Shown here: positions 46,142 through 58,560 of the stretch, in pieces
Layout: the number at the start of each line of letters is the position of its first letter
How positions within the stretch are numbered: position 1 is the first letter of the stretch
Source of the DNA: Monodelphis domestica
Taxonomy: Eukaryota; Chordata; Mammalia; Didelphimorphia; Didelphidae
Assembly: GCF_027887165.1 (NCBI RefSeq)
Contig: NC_077231.1
Location: forward strand, 125,691,487-125,755,486
Length of the DNA stretch: 64,000 nucleotides
Reading direction: 5' to 3'
Notes under the pieces: generated by a model
Database searches by the model: none
What the model was told of the DNA's origin: nothing
Seen by the model: only the letters and a program-made list of their open reading frames with translations
Program-made: the position numbers and the translations under genes

Positions 46142-49100
46142 ATCCCCCTGTTTATTAGGAAAAAATGCAACTTGCATTTTTCAATGATATTTACCTTAAT
46201 ATTACTGTCATCTATCTATCTGAACTTTGTTCTATTATAAATATACCTTTACCCTCCCCATAACAACAAAATCCTAACTCATCTTAGCTATTCTATCTAT
46301 CTAAATGCTAAGCTAAGAGTAGGATAGGAAAATGGTTTAGGTAAGGGATTTATATGACAAAAAATTTTTACATCATAACAAATTAAGTAACAATTGTCAA
46401 ATGAATGCAATAATTTCAGTAACATTCAATGCTATTATCTTATGTCCTATTGTCTATATAATCACTAAGAAAATTTCCTATCACTAACAAATGCTAACCA
46501 ACAATCATAATGAAATCTAACTTCTATACTTCAGAACTACCATGTCTCTACTTTCTTATGCCTTAAACAAATACACTAGTCTATCACTAATGTTATTAGT
46601 TAGAATATGAATGACTTACTTTAATAAAGTTAGCATGTTAGATATTAGTTCTTACATGTGTACATAGTATCTATACAATTTTACATATGTACATCCTTGT
46701 AGATTTCTGTGCAAACTCAAGCAGAAAAGAAAAAATCTTTAGCTGGTTGAATTTCCCATAGAAATCTCATCAGTGTGTCTCTTTGTTATGCCTATGCACG
46801 TTATATACTTACCAAATCCATGAATATCTTCCTATAATGTACTCTATGTAGGATGTGCATGAATATATATGTGATGTTCACATGTACGACACATTCTTAC
46901 ATCTCTCCATGATCAAAAGTTCCAAGATTTTGAAGTTCCAAAAGTCCTTCCATGTCCAGACATGTTGCTTGTAGAATCTCTTCCTTGCTCTCTGGTCAGC
47001 ACATCACTCTTCAATCTTCTGTTACTTGATTGAAGACTTGTGTTCTTCAAATCAAGATCCACTGCCACAATCAGGAACCCGGAACACGAACAAACCCCAA
47101 ACATGTGTGCAAGTTAGGTTTTAATGTGTGTGTGAGTAAGAGTGAAAATTTACTTTTGCATGGAAGTACGATGTAATCTTCTTGCATGTATGTCAGAAAT
47201 TACCAATCATTCTTCATGCATGCAAGTATGCTGAACATGTGTTTTCTTCGTGTATGGAGGTAAGCTTTTGCATTTGTGCTTCTTCATGCTTGCAGGTAAG
47301 GTGTACAGGTGTTTTGCATGTATGGGTGTGAGCATTATGCATAAGATTTGAGTTTTCAAGTTTGCTAAATCATGTTGTTTCACTTTTCACTAAAATCTAT
47401 CTCATGGTTACTTTAGTTCTCTATTTTGTTTCTTTCTGTTTTGTTATTGTGTCAGGCAGAGATGATTTTTATATATCATATTGAGGCTTTTTTTTTCTTT
47501 GTGGCTGCTAATTTTTCTTTTTTTTAATTTGTTATAATTGGCTGCATTTTCTGGAGGAACTGCTATCCTTTTATTCTTTTAACTTGTATGGCACTCTCTC
47601 TGTATTCTGGTGGCTAGTATTCTCCAGTGCTTTCAGTAGGCTTTCATTCACAAGACTTATTGATTTCATCTCCTTGGGCTATCTGTGTTGCAGTTCATGA
47701 CTAGGACTTTTTCTCAGATATCATCTGTATATGTATCATCACTGATGACAAGTGAGGTATCTGAAACTCTGAAATAATATCTTCATGGAATACCTTCTCT
47801 CCCTTCCTTCACCCAGTATAGACTGTTTTAGGATGAAGGGTGAGAGATATGGATAACCTTTTTTTTTTTTCAACTATATCTTACTGTTAAAGTCTTGTAA
47901 CAACACATTCAACCAAGATGATCACACCTCCATTACTTTGAATATGATTAAATTTTTCAAAAGTAATTTTAGCTTCATTTCCAGTTAATTTTTTCTCAAT
48001 TAAATCACTCAATGCTGGATGGAAAGTTTTAGCTTCTGGTTTCAAATCAGATCACTTTGCTAAGGACATCTCTGCCATAAAGCTATTTTCAGAAATAACT
48101 GAGTTTGGTGGGAGTTCATCTGTGAATGTTTTTAAAGCATTGTCATCTTTAGCAACAGTAACCTTTAGGGAATAGAAATTATATGTCTCTGTTGGTCACA
48201 AACTTTTGTTTGAGTTCTTCTGACTTTTTCTTTCTTTTTCTCTTGCATAATTCAATCCCATTATCCACTCTACACTGGAAAAAGTTCTCTAGGAATGATT
48301 TTATTTCCTTTACAAACTTTTCCTGTTTAGTTACTGTACAACTCATTTCAAAGGCTTTCATCTCATTTACTATCTAAGATGTCATTCCCTTAATTTCTGC
48401 CTCATATTCTTTAATCTTTTTCTGCCTTTCTCTTGCCTTATTGCAATGGCTATCATTCACAGATTCACATCTTTGCACAGAATTTTCACTATTTCCCAAG
48501 TTTTCTCTATTAATTTCAACTGCAGCCTCATTGTCATTATTCCTACTATTTGTCACACTAAATAACTTATGTACTTGGCATCATAACTCTCTTCTAATGA
48601 TATCTGAATATTTTGTTTTTGCTCCAGTTTCTATTGCTTTTTGCATTTCCCTCAAGTCAGGAGCTTGCTGTGAGGACTTCAACTTGCAGTGTGAACAGCA
48701 GGTGGATTTCTTGAACCTAGTTCCTGCATTATGTTTTTCTCTGTTAGTACTCTCCTGTTTCTTCTTTAAGAAACAGTCTTTAATCAAGTGCCCTTTCCGG
48801 TGACAAAAGGAAACACTCTCTAGTTTCCTTTTGCACTGATCTTGCCTGGTAACTAGGTTTCTGGGAAACAGGTTTTGTATGTGTTCTGACCGTGTTCATA
48901 TCTTTTATTTCCTCAATTTCCTTCTGCTTCAAATCCTTTTCAGTCCCCTCTAACTTTTCTTTAATGTCTTTAACTTGCTTACTCTGTTCTAAATTATTTT
49001 TATGTAGGTAACTCACAGCCTCTCTCAACTCAATCAGGGAAAGTGAGTCATACTTGGGGAAATAGTTCTTGAAAAATACTTTAAAATTGGGTGTGCATCC

Positions 49101-49495
49101 CCTAAGAAATTGCCTATGTACATGGCTAGCTGTCTCTTCATTTTCTGTTTCTAAACCTAAGATTGCCTCTGCCATTTCTGACAGATGGTCTATGTATGTG
49201 GCAGGATGTTCCCCTTTATCCTGCCTGACCTTTTCATTTCTTCAGCAATGACTGTTGTTCTCTGACTTATGACTGTTTGTCATGTAAATCCCTTACCTAA
49301 ACCATTTTCCTATTCTACTCTTAGCTTAACATTTAGATAGATAGAATAGCTAAGATGAGTTAGGATTTTGTTGTTTTGGGGAGGGTAAGGGTATATTTAT
49401 AATAGAACAAAGTTAAGATAGATAGATGACAGTATTGTTAAGGAAAATATCATTGAAAAATGCAAGTTGCATTTTTTCCTAATAAACGGGGGGAT
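46142..49495 (-). mobile_element. Internal region of the LTR fossil, gag-like part
   Basis: Between the LTRs. At about 48180-49260, minus strand, there is a gag-like remnant: a capsid C-terminal style segment (QFLRGCTPNFKVFFK, then YDSLSLIELREAVSYLHKNN), a lysine/glutamate-rich linker, and a zinc-knuckle-like CHRKGHLIKDC nucleocapsid segment. No polymerase or envelope part was recognised. It is broken in several places and far shorter than a full provirus. Confidence 0.62.
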
Positions 49496-50511
49496 TGTGG
49501 AAGAGGCATGAAGAGAGAAAGATTTTGAAGGACAAGCCAAGATGCAAGAGACTAAGCTGGGGACCTGTCTTGTCAATCAAGATGAAGATTCTAAAATGGA
49601 ATGTTCCCAGGAGGAGTGGCAGTTGAACTGATGAGGGGGAGGGGACTGGGAGTGAGAGTCTAGCTCTGGCAGTTGAGGCTGGCTGAAGACCCTGATTGTG
49701 CTGGCTTGTTTGGGGGGCTTTCTAATCAAGGGGAGACCCCTGTGTTCTCTGAGATTTTGACTGATCAAGAGTTGGGGTTTTTCTGGCCAAAGAGAGAGGA
49801 GAAGAAGGAGGAATTTGGCTTTTGAATTGGTTGTCTCTCTCTGAGAGTTTAGGCTGGCCAGGAGAAACTGAGAGTCCTTGATGGTGTTGTAAAAGAAGAA
49901 AGATCTTAGCTGTTGTCCGCCATATATCTAACTATTCCTTTTCTCAACTTTGTTATTGGACTATTTCCATAACCCTCTCAAATTCCCCTTATAGATTAGG
50001 GAAACCCTCGTCCCACTTTCCTCAGTTTCCCATCCTTTTATCCCAATAAACCACTACTTGAAAAAGGAAAAGAAAAGAAGATCTTTATAGTTCACTTCGG
50101 GGGAAGGGAAGAAGCCAAAGACTTCAAGAAGAATTGGGATGTGAAGGGGGGCTGGGAGCAGAGAGTTGGAGAAGGAAGGGAGTAAAGGGAGGAGGAGATT
50201 AGAAAGATATACTGATCCATCAGCCATCAATAGGGATCAGTAGGCAAACACCAGAGCATTCTCCAGAGCAGTTCCCCTGTATAGCAGTTCCCTAGTGTGG
50301 CAGCATCAGATTCCCTCCTAGCAGCTCTCTCTCTCTAGTCATAAGCCAGAGCTCATTCAGTCAGTTTAACAAGAAACAGTTCCCCTCAGTTTACTTTTCT
50401 ATATTTCAACAAGTAATAGTTTACCTCAGTTTACATATTCTATTTCAAGTGCCAGAGCAAACAGACATTACAACAAGTAACAGTTTCCCCCAATTTACCA
50501 CTTCTATTTCA
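49496..50511 (+). repeat. LTR, right copy, plus strand
   Basis: Begins TGTGGAAGAGGCATGAAGAG after a polypurine tract (AAACGGGGGGAT) and ends TCTATTTCA. CCCAATAAACCACT near 50041 is the polyadenylation signal. The last part repeats a CAACAAGTAA(C/T)AGTTT unit. It is mirror-related to 45007-46141. Confidence 0.75.
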
Positions 50512-51394
50512 CTTATTAATAAATTTCCATAGTGACATCTCCTTCCTCCTTCCCTAGGGTGCAGGAGAAGGAAGAAGAAAAAAGAAAGCTAATTTAGGGC
50601 CCTCCTTTGGTATTGTGGATTAATCTCCTCAGTTGTTGGAAAGGCTAACCCTTCTCTAGTCCCTTTCCTCAGTTCAGTGGCCAGTTGATGGGGAAGCACA
50701 CAGACAGATAGGTATTCAATTTGAGAAGTTTTTAACTTTTATTCTCAAGAAATTTCTAAAGAGGAACAGTTTTAAAAAGGAGAGATGGGGGAAGAGACCA
50801 AAACCCTGCAATGGCCTTTCCTCTCTCCTCTTTCCTATCCTCCCCAAATTTCTTGACTCCATGGGTTACTGTGCTTATAGTATATTGGATAGGAGAAGTA
50901 AACCTCCAATAAAGTCCATTGAAAAAGGTTTTCATTTTTAAGAAGACAGCAAGGAAATAATTTGTCTGCTTTGAAGTTGAAAGAGTGATGTCCCTCTGAT
51001 CATACAGTTTCAGAAAGTGGCTCACCAAGCATTCATTTGTATTAGCAGCAGGTAGATATTAAAAATACTCTTAAGAATTAATTCTCAAACGCTTCCCAGA
51101 ACCACTTTCTAAAGGTCTGTGAGATCAAAATGATATTCTTAATAATGCTTAGACATTATTTATCTATTAAAATTCCCCTCTTTTTCATATCTACATCTCC
51201 GTAAGGTTAGATTCTTTGTATATTCAAAAAACAAAAAACAAAAAAAAATAATGTATCTCAACAGCTATATATTCAACTACCTACTATTAAGTCAGACATT
51301 AAGAGGAAGAGAGGGGGATAGGAAAAGGGAATGTATAAAATGTCTACTATGTGTCAGGCACTCTACTAAGTATTTTCTTTTCTTGGTTGGTTGT
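50512..51394. other. No gene seen; possible end of the GDI1 retrocopy
   Basis: The first bases (TTATTAATAAATTTCC) include AATAAA, and an A-rich patch follows near 50565-50590. This could be the polyadenylation signal and decayed tail of the GDI1 retrocopy, separated by the LTR element. The rest is unassigned. Confidence 0.35.
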
Positions 51395-51560
51395 TTTTTA
51401 CAATTAGCGTCTCATGATTGCCACAACAGTCCTTCACTCTGAGTGCTAAATACACCACCATTTTACATACAGTTGAGAAAAATGAGACAAACAGATTAAG
51501 TGACTTGCTCATAGTCTCATAACTGATAAGTTGCATAACTGATAAGTATCTGAGGCAAGC
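51395..51560 (-). mobile_element. MIR-type SINE, antisense
   Basis: GAAAAATGAGACAAACAGATT, AAGTGACTTGCTCATAGTCT. Diverged. Confidence 0.45.
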
Positions 51561-52188
51561 TTTGAAAAAAATTTGCTAAAATATGTAAAACAATGACACT
51601 AATGTCTAATTATTTAGAAAAAATAGGTTTTTTTCATTAAAATATGTTTCATGTTTACATGCAATGGGTTTATTATTTTAAAATGAATTAAAATAAACAT
51701 TTTATGTATTAGTCTTAATTTTAATTTTTAAAAGTTGATAGATTTAAATAATATAAACAAAAGGTCTGTGGGGTCATGAATAAATTTTTAATGTGAAAAT
51801 AGCTAACTTTTATTTTCTTTTTAATTTTTTTAATTAAAAATTTTTTACGTTATTTAGTCAATTTAGAACATTATTCCTCTGTCAAAATAATAACATTATT
51901 TCCCTCCATCTCCTTACCCCACCTTTCCTGTAGCTGACCTGCAATTACATTGGGTATTACATGTGTCCTTAATCAGAAACTATTTCCATGTTGTTTATGT
52001 TTGCATTAGGATGTTCATTTAGAGTCTACATCCCCAGCCATGTCCCCCTCAACCCATGAAGTCAAGCAATTGTTTTTCTTCTGTGTTTCTACTCCCACAG
52101 TGTTTCCTCTGAACGTGGATACTGGTTTTTCTTGTAGATTCCTCCTAATTGTTCAGGATCACTGCATTGCCACTAATGGAGAAGTCCA

Positions 52189-55100
52189 TTACATTCGATT
52201 GTACCACAGTGTATCAGTCTCTGTGTACAATGTTCTCCTGGTTCTGTTTCTCTCACTCTGCATCACTTCCTGGAGGTTGTTCCAGTTCCCTTGGAATTCC
52301 TCCAGTTCATTATTTCTTTTAGCACAATAGTATTCCATCACCAACATACACCACAATTTGTTCAGCCATTCCCCAATTGAAGGGCATCCCCTCATTTTCC
52401 AATTTTTTGCCACCACAGACAGCATGGCTATAAATATTCTTGTACAGGTCTTTTCCCTTATTATCTCTTTGGGGTACAAGCCCAGCATGCGCTATGGCTG
52501 GATCAAAGGGCAGGCAGTCTTTTAGCTCCCTTTGGGCATAGTTCCAAATTGCCTTACAGAATGGTTGGATCAGTTCATAACTCCACCAGAAATGCATTAA
52601 TCTCCAAATTTTACCACATCCCTGCCAACATTTCTTACTTTCCTTTGCTATCATGTTAGCCAATCTGCTAGGTGTGGGGTGATATCTCAGAGTTATTTTG
52701 ATTTGCATTTCTCTGATTATAAGAGATTTAGAACACTTTTTCATGTGTTCATTAATAGTTTTTATTTCTTTATCTGAAAATTGCCTACTCATGTCTCTTG
52801 CCCATATATCAATTGATATAGCTCTTTATATATTTGAGTAATTAGACCTTTGTCAGAGGTTTTTATTATAAAGATTTTTTCCAGTTTTTTGCTTCCCTTC
52901 TAATTTTGGTTGCATTGGTTTTGTTTGTAAAAAAACTTTTTAATTTGATATAACAAAATTATTTATTTTACATTTTGTGACTTTTTCTAAGTCTGGCTTG
53001 GTCTTAACATCTTTCCTTTCCCAGAGATATGACAAGTATATTATTCTGTGTTCACCTAATTTACTTATAGTTTCCTTCTTTATATTCAAGTCATTCACCA
53101 ATTCTGAGTTAATCTTGGTATAGGGTGTGAGATGTTGATCTAAACCTAATCTCTACCATACTATTTTCCAATTTTACCAGCATTTTTTGTCAAATAGTGG
53201 GTTTTTGTCCCCAAAGCTGGGATATTTGGGTTTATCATGTCTTGCAAGGCCACTTACACCAAGTGGATTGCAGTGATCCTCCCTCATGTCTCTTAGCCAA
53301 TACTATATTTTTTTGATGACCACTGCTTTATAGTACATTTTGAGATCTGGTACTGGTAGGCCACCTTCCTTTTCATTTTTTTTTCATTATTTCCCTTGAT
53401 AATCTTTGATCTTTTGTTCTTCCAAATGAACTTTGTCATGGTTTTTTCTAATTCAGTAAAAAAAGTTCTTTGGTAGTTCAATGGATATGGAATTAAATAA
53501 GTAAATTAATTTGGGTAGAATTGTCTTTTTTTATTATATTAACTCATCCTACCCATGAGCAATTGATGTTTTTCCAGTTGTTTAGATCTAGTTTTAATTG
53601 TGTGGAGAGTGTTTTGTAGTTGTGTTCATATAGTTCCTGTGTTTGTCTCGGCGGACAGATTCCTAAGTATTTTATATTGTCTAGGGTGATTTTACTCTTT
53701 CTAATTCTTGCTGCTGAAATGTATTGGAAATGTATAAAAATACTGATGACTTATGTGGGTTTATTCTGTATCCTGCAACTTTTCCAAAGTTGTTGATTAT
53801 TTCCACTAGCTTTTTAATTGATTCTCTAGGATTCTTTAAGTAGACCATCTTATCATCTGCAAAGACTGAAAGCTTGGTCTCTTCATTGCCTATTTTAATA
53901 CTTTCAATTTCTTTTTCTTCTATAATTGCTACTGCTAGTGTTTCTAGTACAATGTTAAATAATAGAGGTGATAATGGGCATCCTTGTTTCACTCCTGATC
54001 ATATTGGGAAGGCTACTAGTTTATCCCCATTGCAGATGATGCTTTCTGATGGTTTTAGATATATACTGTTTATTATTCTTAGGAAAGGCCCTTCTCTTCT
54101 TACACTTTCTAGTGTTTTCAATAGGAATGAGTGTTGTATTTTGTCAAAGGCTTTTTCTGCATCTATTCAGATAATCATGTGATTTTTGTTGGTTTGCTTG
54201 TTGATATGGTCAATTATGTAAATGATTTTCCTAATATTGAAACATCCTTGCATTCCTGGAATAAGTCCTACCTGGTCATAATGAATAACCCTCGAGATCA
54301 CTTGCTGGAATCTTTTTGCTAGTATCCTATTTAAGTTTTCTTTCTCTGCTTGTGACCTGCCTGGCTTTGGAATCAGTACCATATTTGTATCATAAAAGGA
54401 ATTTGGTAGATCTCATTCTTTGCTTATTCTTTCAAATAGTTTGCATAGTATTGGGATTAGCTATTCTTTGAATGTTTGATAGAATTCATTTGTGAATGCA
54501 TCTGGTCCTGGGAATTTTTTCTTAGGGAATTCTTTGATGGCTTGTTCAATTTCTTTTTCTGATATGGCGTTGTTTAGGTATTCTATTTCTTCCTCTGTTA
54601 GTCTAGGCAATTTATATTTTTGTAAATATTCATCCATATCACCTAGATTGCCATATTTAGTGCCATATAATTGGGCATAATAATTTTCCTCTTCATTAGA
54701 GGTGAGGTCTCCCTTTTTATCTTAGATACTGTCAATTTGGTTTTCTTCTTTCCTTTTTTAATTATATTGACCAGTACTTTGTCTATTTTGCTTTTTAAAA
54801 GTATGAGCTTCTAGTCTTATTTATTAAATCAATAGTTCTTTGACTTTCAATTTTATTAACTTCTCCTTTGATTTTTAGGATCTCTAATTTAGGCTTCATC
54901 TGAGGATTTTTAATTTGTTCACTTTCTAGTTTTTTAATTTGCATGCCCAATTCATTGATCTCTGCCCTCCCTAATTTGTTAATATATGAACTCAAGGCTA
55001 TACATTTCCCCCTGGGTACTGCTTTGGCTGCATCCCATAGATTTTAAAAAGATGTCTCATCATTGTCACTTTCTTCAATGAAATTATTGTTTCTATAATT

Positions 55101-55918
55101 TGTTCTTTAACTAACATATTTTGGAGAATCACAATCTTTAATTTCCAATTAATTTTTTATTTGCCTCTACATGAACCCTTACAAATTATTATTTTCATTG
55201 CATTGTAGTCTGATAAGGTTGCATTTATTATTTCTGCTCTTTTGCACTTGTTTGCCATCATTTTATGCTCTAGTACATGGTCAGTCTTTGGGAATGTACC
55301 ATGTGCTGCTAAAAAGAAGGTGTATTCCTTTTTGTACCTATTTATTTTCTCCACATATCTACTAACTCTAATTTTTCTAAGAGTTCATTCACTTCTCTTA
55401 CCTCTTTCTTATTTATTTTTTGGTTTGATTTTTCTAGTTCTGAAAGAGGAAGGTTCAGGTCTCCCACTATTATAGTTTTTCTATCTTTTTCATCCTTTAG
55501 CTCCACTAGTTTCTCCTTTAGAAATTTGGATGATATGCCATTTGGTGCATACATGTTGTTCCTCATTGTCTATAATGCCTTTTATCAGGTTGTGATTACC
55601 TTCCCTATCTCTTTTGACTAGATCTAGTTTTACTTTGGCTTTGTCAGTTATCATGATTGCAACTCCTGCCTTCTTTTTATCTGTTGATGCCCAATAGATT
55701 TGGCTCCATCCTCTTACTTTTACCCGATGTGTGTCTATCTTCCTCATGTGTGTTTCTTGTAGACAGCATTTGGTAGGGTTTTTGTTTCTAATCCACTCTG
55801 TTATTTGCTTGCGTTTTATGGCTGAGTTCATTCCATTCACATTCAGAGTTATGATTACCAGCTGTGTATTTCCCAGCATTTTGATTTCCACCCCTAGTCC
55901 TGCCCTTTCTTCTTTCAT
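52189..55918 (-). pseudogene. L1 ORF2 remnant
   Basis: EN near 55870-55160: VIITLNVNGMN, CCLQETHM, AGVAIMITDKAK, VGDLNLPL, then AAHGTFPKTDHVLEHK and LSDYN. RT near 54680-53870: [49 protein letters not shown], then VFADDKMVYL. C-terminal end near 52490-52190: WLNKLWCMLVMEYYCAKRN. As in the other L1, [11 protein letters not shown] follows [11 protein letters not shown] directly, so the NYRPISLMNIDAK-like block is missing in frame (junction near 54335-54338). Frameshifts and stops elsewhere. Confidence 0.85.
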
Positions 55919-56340
55919 TATTTCCTTCTATACCAGTGTTTTGTTTTTAATTGGTCCCCCTAATTCCCACCATTATTTTAATTCCCTTTCTACCCCCTCC
56001 TGTCTTATTCCCCTCTTATTTTCTTTAGAGTCTTTTAAAATACACCCACCCTCTCCCTCTCTTCCATCGCTTTCCTCCCCACCAGTCTGTTTGTTACCTT
56101 TCTACTTCCCTATAGGGAGCAAATCAATTCTCTGCCCCAATGTATTTGATTGTTCTTCCCTCTTTGAGTTAATTTAAATGCACATAAGAATTGAATATTT
56201 CCTATCTCCAGCTTCTTTACCCTTCCAGTGTATTGATGTTCTCCTCCTCCCATCATGCACTTCTTTGTGACATATAAATTTACCCCATTTTGTTTCCTTT
56301 CCAATCTCTCTTAGTATTAACCTCTTTTTTTAACTCTAGT

Positions 56341-56425
56341 TGTATATATATATATATGTAAATATATATATGTATATACATACACATACATATGTATATA
56401 TTTATGCATACATATATCTATATAC
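56341..56425. repeat. TA/TGTATA microsatellite in the L1 spacer
   Basis: Imperfect TA and TACA units inside the ORF1-ORF2 spacer of the L1. Confidence 0.9.
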
Positions 56426-56679
56426 ATAGTTATGTCTTGGCATTTCATGCTATACAGTTCCCTCTAAGTATAATTCTTCTAGCTACCCAGGAGATATTAA
56501 TAATTTTTAAGAGTTACCAATATCCTCTTTTATAAAAGGGATACATATCATTTTATTAACTTATTGGGTCCTCAAAAAGGTTTTTTTGGTTTTGCTTTGC
56601 TTTGTTTTTCTTTTTTCCCCCTTTCTTAATTACCTTTTGATGATTCTCTTGGGTTCTGTGTTTGGGCATCAAATTTTCT

Positions 56680-56856
56680 GTTCAGATCTGGTCTTTTCTT
56701 TACAAATGCTTGGAATTCTTCTATTTTATTAAAAGATCATGCTTCTGTGTTTTTGCTTGGTGTTCTTTGATTCTCCTCTGTTATATTTTCTCTTTGTTCA
56801 TTGCCTGGATAGAAGCTATTGATTATAATTTCTTTTTTCTTTTTCTGTTTGCTCAT
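56680..56856 (-). pseudogene. L1 ORF1 relic: start and tail only
   Basis: The ATG at 56856 opens MSKQKKKKEIIINSFYPGNE, the lysine-rich L1 ORF1 start. After about 38 codons, near 56735, the text jumps to the extreme ORF1 tail (FNKIEEFQAFVKKRPDLNRK) with a TGA at the join. The coiled coil, RRM and C-terminal domains are gone. Confidence 0.8.
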
Positions 56857-57739
56857 ATTTGCCCCTTCTTTACCACCTGTAGTTGCCTGCACAATTGCTC
56901 CTCTCATTATGTGTTGGATCTTTATGTTTGGGCTTTTCTGTCAACCTTCATTCACCCTTAGAGCTTAGCAAGGCTCTCAGAGCAGTCTATTGGGGAGGGG
57001 TGTTGGAGCTTGAACTTCCTTTCCCTCTGAAAGCTTGATAAGATTAAGCTCAGCACAGTTGAACTTGCAGAGCTGGATGTGCCTGGAGGCCAAAACCTCA
57101 GGGGGGAGGAGGGAGCACAGCAATATGGAGTGTCCCAGCTGCGACCTGGCTGCCTTCTCTGCACATCTTCTCCAGCTGCTTCCCCAATGCCTGTCTTCAA
57201 AGCCCTGAGCCTAGCACAGCTTTGCCTTCAAGGTACTCCCTCCAGACTTGTGTCCTTACCTGCCCAGAGATTCCAGCCACTGCTGGAGGCTCAGTACTGT
57301 AGGTGGGGGAGGGGTCTTGGGACCTTCCTTCTTCCTTCCCCTTAAACCTGAATGTTCTCGAATTCAGGCTTTTTGGGGGCATATCTTTTAAGTTGAGTCC
57401 AGCAAGAGGGTTCCTTGGCTCTGTACTATTGTTAGGTTTGGTTTTTAGTCCCCTAGGAGCATTTGGTTTTTAATTAGTAAGGAGGGATTTTCAGAGGTCT
57501 GAACTTTTGCTGCCTCTATGCAGCCATCTTGACTCTGCCCCCTTCATGAATAATTTTTAAGAGTCTAAAGAACAGACCCAAAAGTTTGAGAAACATTGCT
57601 TTTTAAAGACTATTTCCCCTGATCAAATGTAATAGGCTTTGCTACTAAAAGCAAAGTAATGATCCCAATCTAAAAAAGAACTGTTGGAGTAGAAACATGC
57701 AGTGAACCTTTCATGACTTCATGGAATGGAGTTCCTCTT

Positions 57740-58055
57740 CCCAGGTGTTTGTGACCTACCATTCCTACTGAGTACACCAAAACATAGTCATCTCAGTTCA
57801 AGGCTGCATGAACAGTTCCAAGATCTCCTGGGAATGGGTTAACTCCCCTGTTCACATTCTGGGGAGGATAGATTGTGTCTCTCGAGAAGAGCTTTAAATC
57901 TGGTGTGCTGCTTACAATAAACGTTCATTATCCCTCTTTGATAATGTTCCAGTCTTTCTTTCTTGAGACTCCATAGCTGTTCTCCAACAGCTCTAAGCTG
58001 TCCCCCGACAGTTCCAAAATGTCCCCTATTGCGACTCCATAGATGTCCCTGGAAG
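57740..58055 (+). repeat. Possible LTR fragment
   Basis: TTACAATAAACGTTCATTAT (polyadenylation-signal-like) is followed by CCAGTCTTTCTTTCTTGAGA and CAACAGCTCTAAGCTGTCCC, the style of an R-U5 region. No partner LTR and no confirmed edges, so this is only a suggestion. Confidence 0.3.
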
Positions 58056-58064
58056 AAACACAAA

Positions 58065-58310
58065 AGGAAAACATATGATTTGTCACTTGTATATATGAGT
58101 ATATGATTTGGGGGTTAGGTTTTAAAAGATTAATCTATTACAAAAATAAATAATATGGAAATGAGTTTTGAGTGATAATACATGTATAACCCAGTAGAAC
58201 TGCTTATCAGCATTGGGAGTAGGGATATTAGCGGGGAGTGAGAGAACATGAATCATGTAATCATGGAAAAATGTTTTAAAATAAAAAAATAAAGATTAGC
58301 TCCCTGTTGA
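58065..58310 (+). mobile_element. L1 3' UTR fragment, sense
   Basis: Matches the reverse complement of the 24750-24960 L1 end: AAATAATATGGAAATGAGTT, ACATGTATAACCCAGTAGAA, CATGGAAAAATGTTTTAAAA, then an A-rich tail. Strongly 5'-truncated. Confidence 0.7.
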
Positions 58311-58344
58311 TTAAAAGTTCTATATTACAGTAGAATCCCAGACT

Positions 58345-58560
58345 ATTAGAACTAGTAGAGACCTGACAGATTTTGTTTGAACCCTCTAATTTTCTAGATG
58401 GTCTCAAAGTCAGAGAATTTGGGTTGTTCTTACGCTTCTTACATATTTCTTCTTATTTTTATTCCTCTCACTCCTTAGCTGTATGACCTTAGGCAAGTCA
58501 CATCCTCTGGTCTTGGTTTGCTTTCCTACAAAATGAAGCGCCTTTTCAGCAGTGACTCTA
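58345..58560 (+). mobile_element. MIR-like SINE fragments
   Basis: GCTGTATGACCTTAGGCAAG and CCTCTGGTCTTGGTTTGCTT match the MIR core. The 58345-58440 part is weaker. Confidence 0.45.

Larger units (their letters stand above)
45007..50511. mobile_element. LTR-element fossil with inverted LTRs
   Basis: A 5.5-kb unit in which both ends are LTRs of one family but face outward in opposite directions: left on the minus strand, right on the plus strand. Each LTR is joined on its inner side by the same roughly 210 bp of internal sequence ending in a polypurine tract, so both look like 3' LTRs. The mirrored arms extend to about 46360 and from about 49280. The middle is single-copy and carries a gag-like remnant. 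The unit is flanked by the 4-bp repeat CTTA (45003-45006 and 50512-50515). It is a broken retroviral-type copy; class not resolved. The LTRs differ by many substitutions and internal duplications, suggesting an old insertion. Confidence 0.78.
51791..57543 (-). mobile_element. Near full-length L1, antisense, ORF1 deleted
   Basis: About 5.75 kb. Its 5' end at 57542 reads (minus strand) GGGGGCAGAGTCAAGATGGC, the expected L1 start, followed by about 690 bp of 5' UTR to an ORF1 ATG at 56856. Most of ORF1 is absent. A spacer, ORF2 (55918 to about 52189) and a 3' UTR with T-rich end near 51808-51835 follow. Direct repeats TCATGAATAAATTTTTA (51774-51790) and TCATGAATAATTTTTA (57544-57559) bound it. 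It is about as old as, and closely related to, the L1 at 24704-30604. Confidence 0.9.

Noticed and set aside
45772-46158. A 128-codon open frame with repeated KPPKTSQH-like text
   Set aside because: It lies inside the LTR and its repetition comes from the tandem duplication there; not a protein gene.
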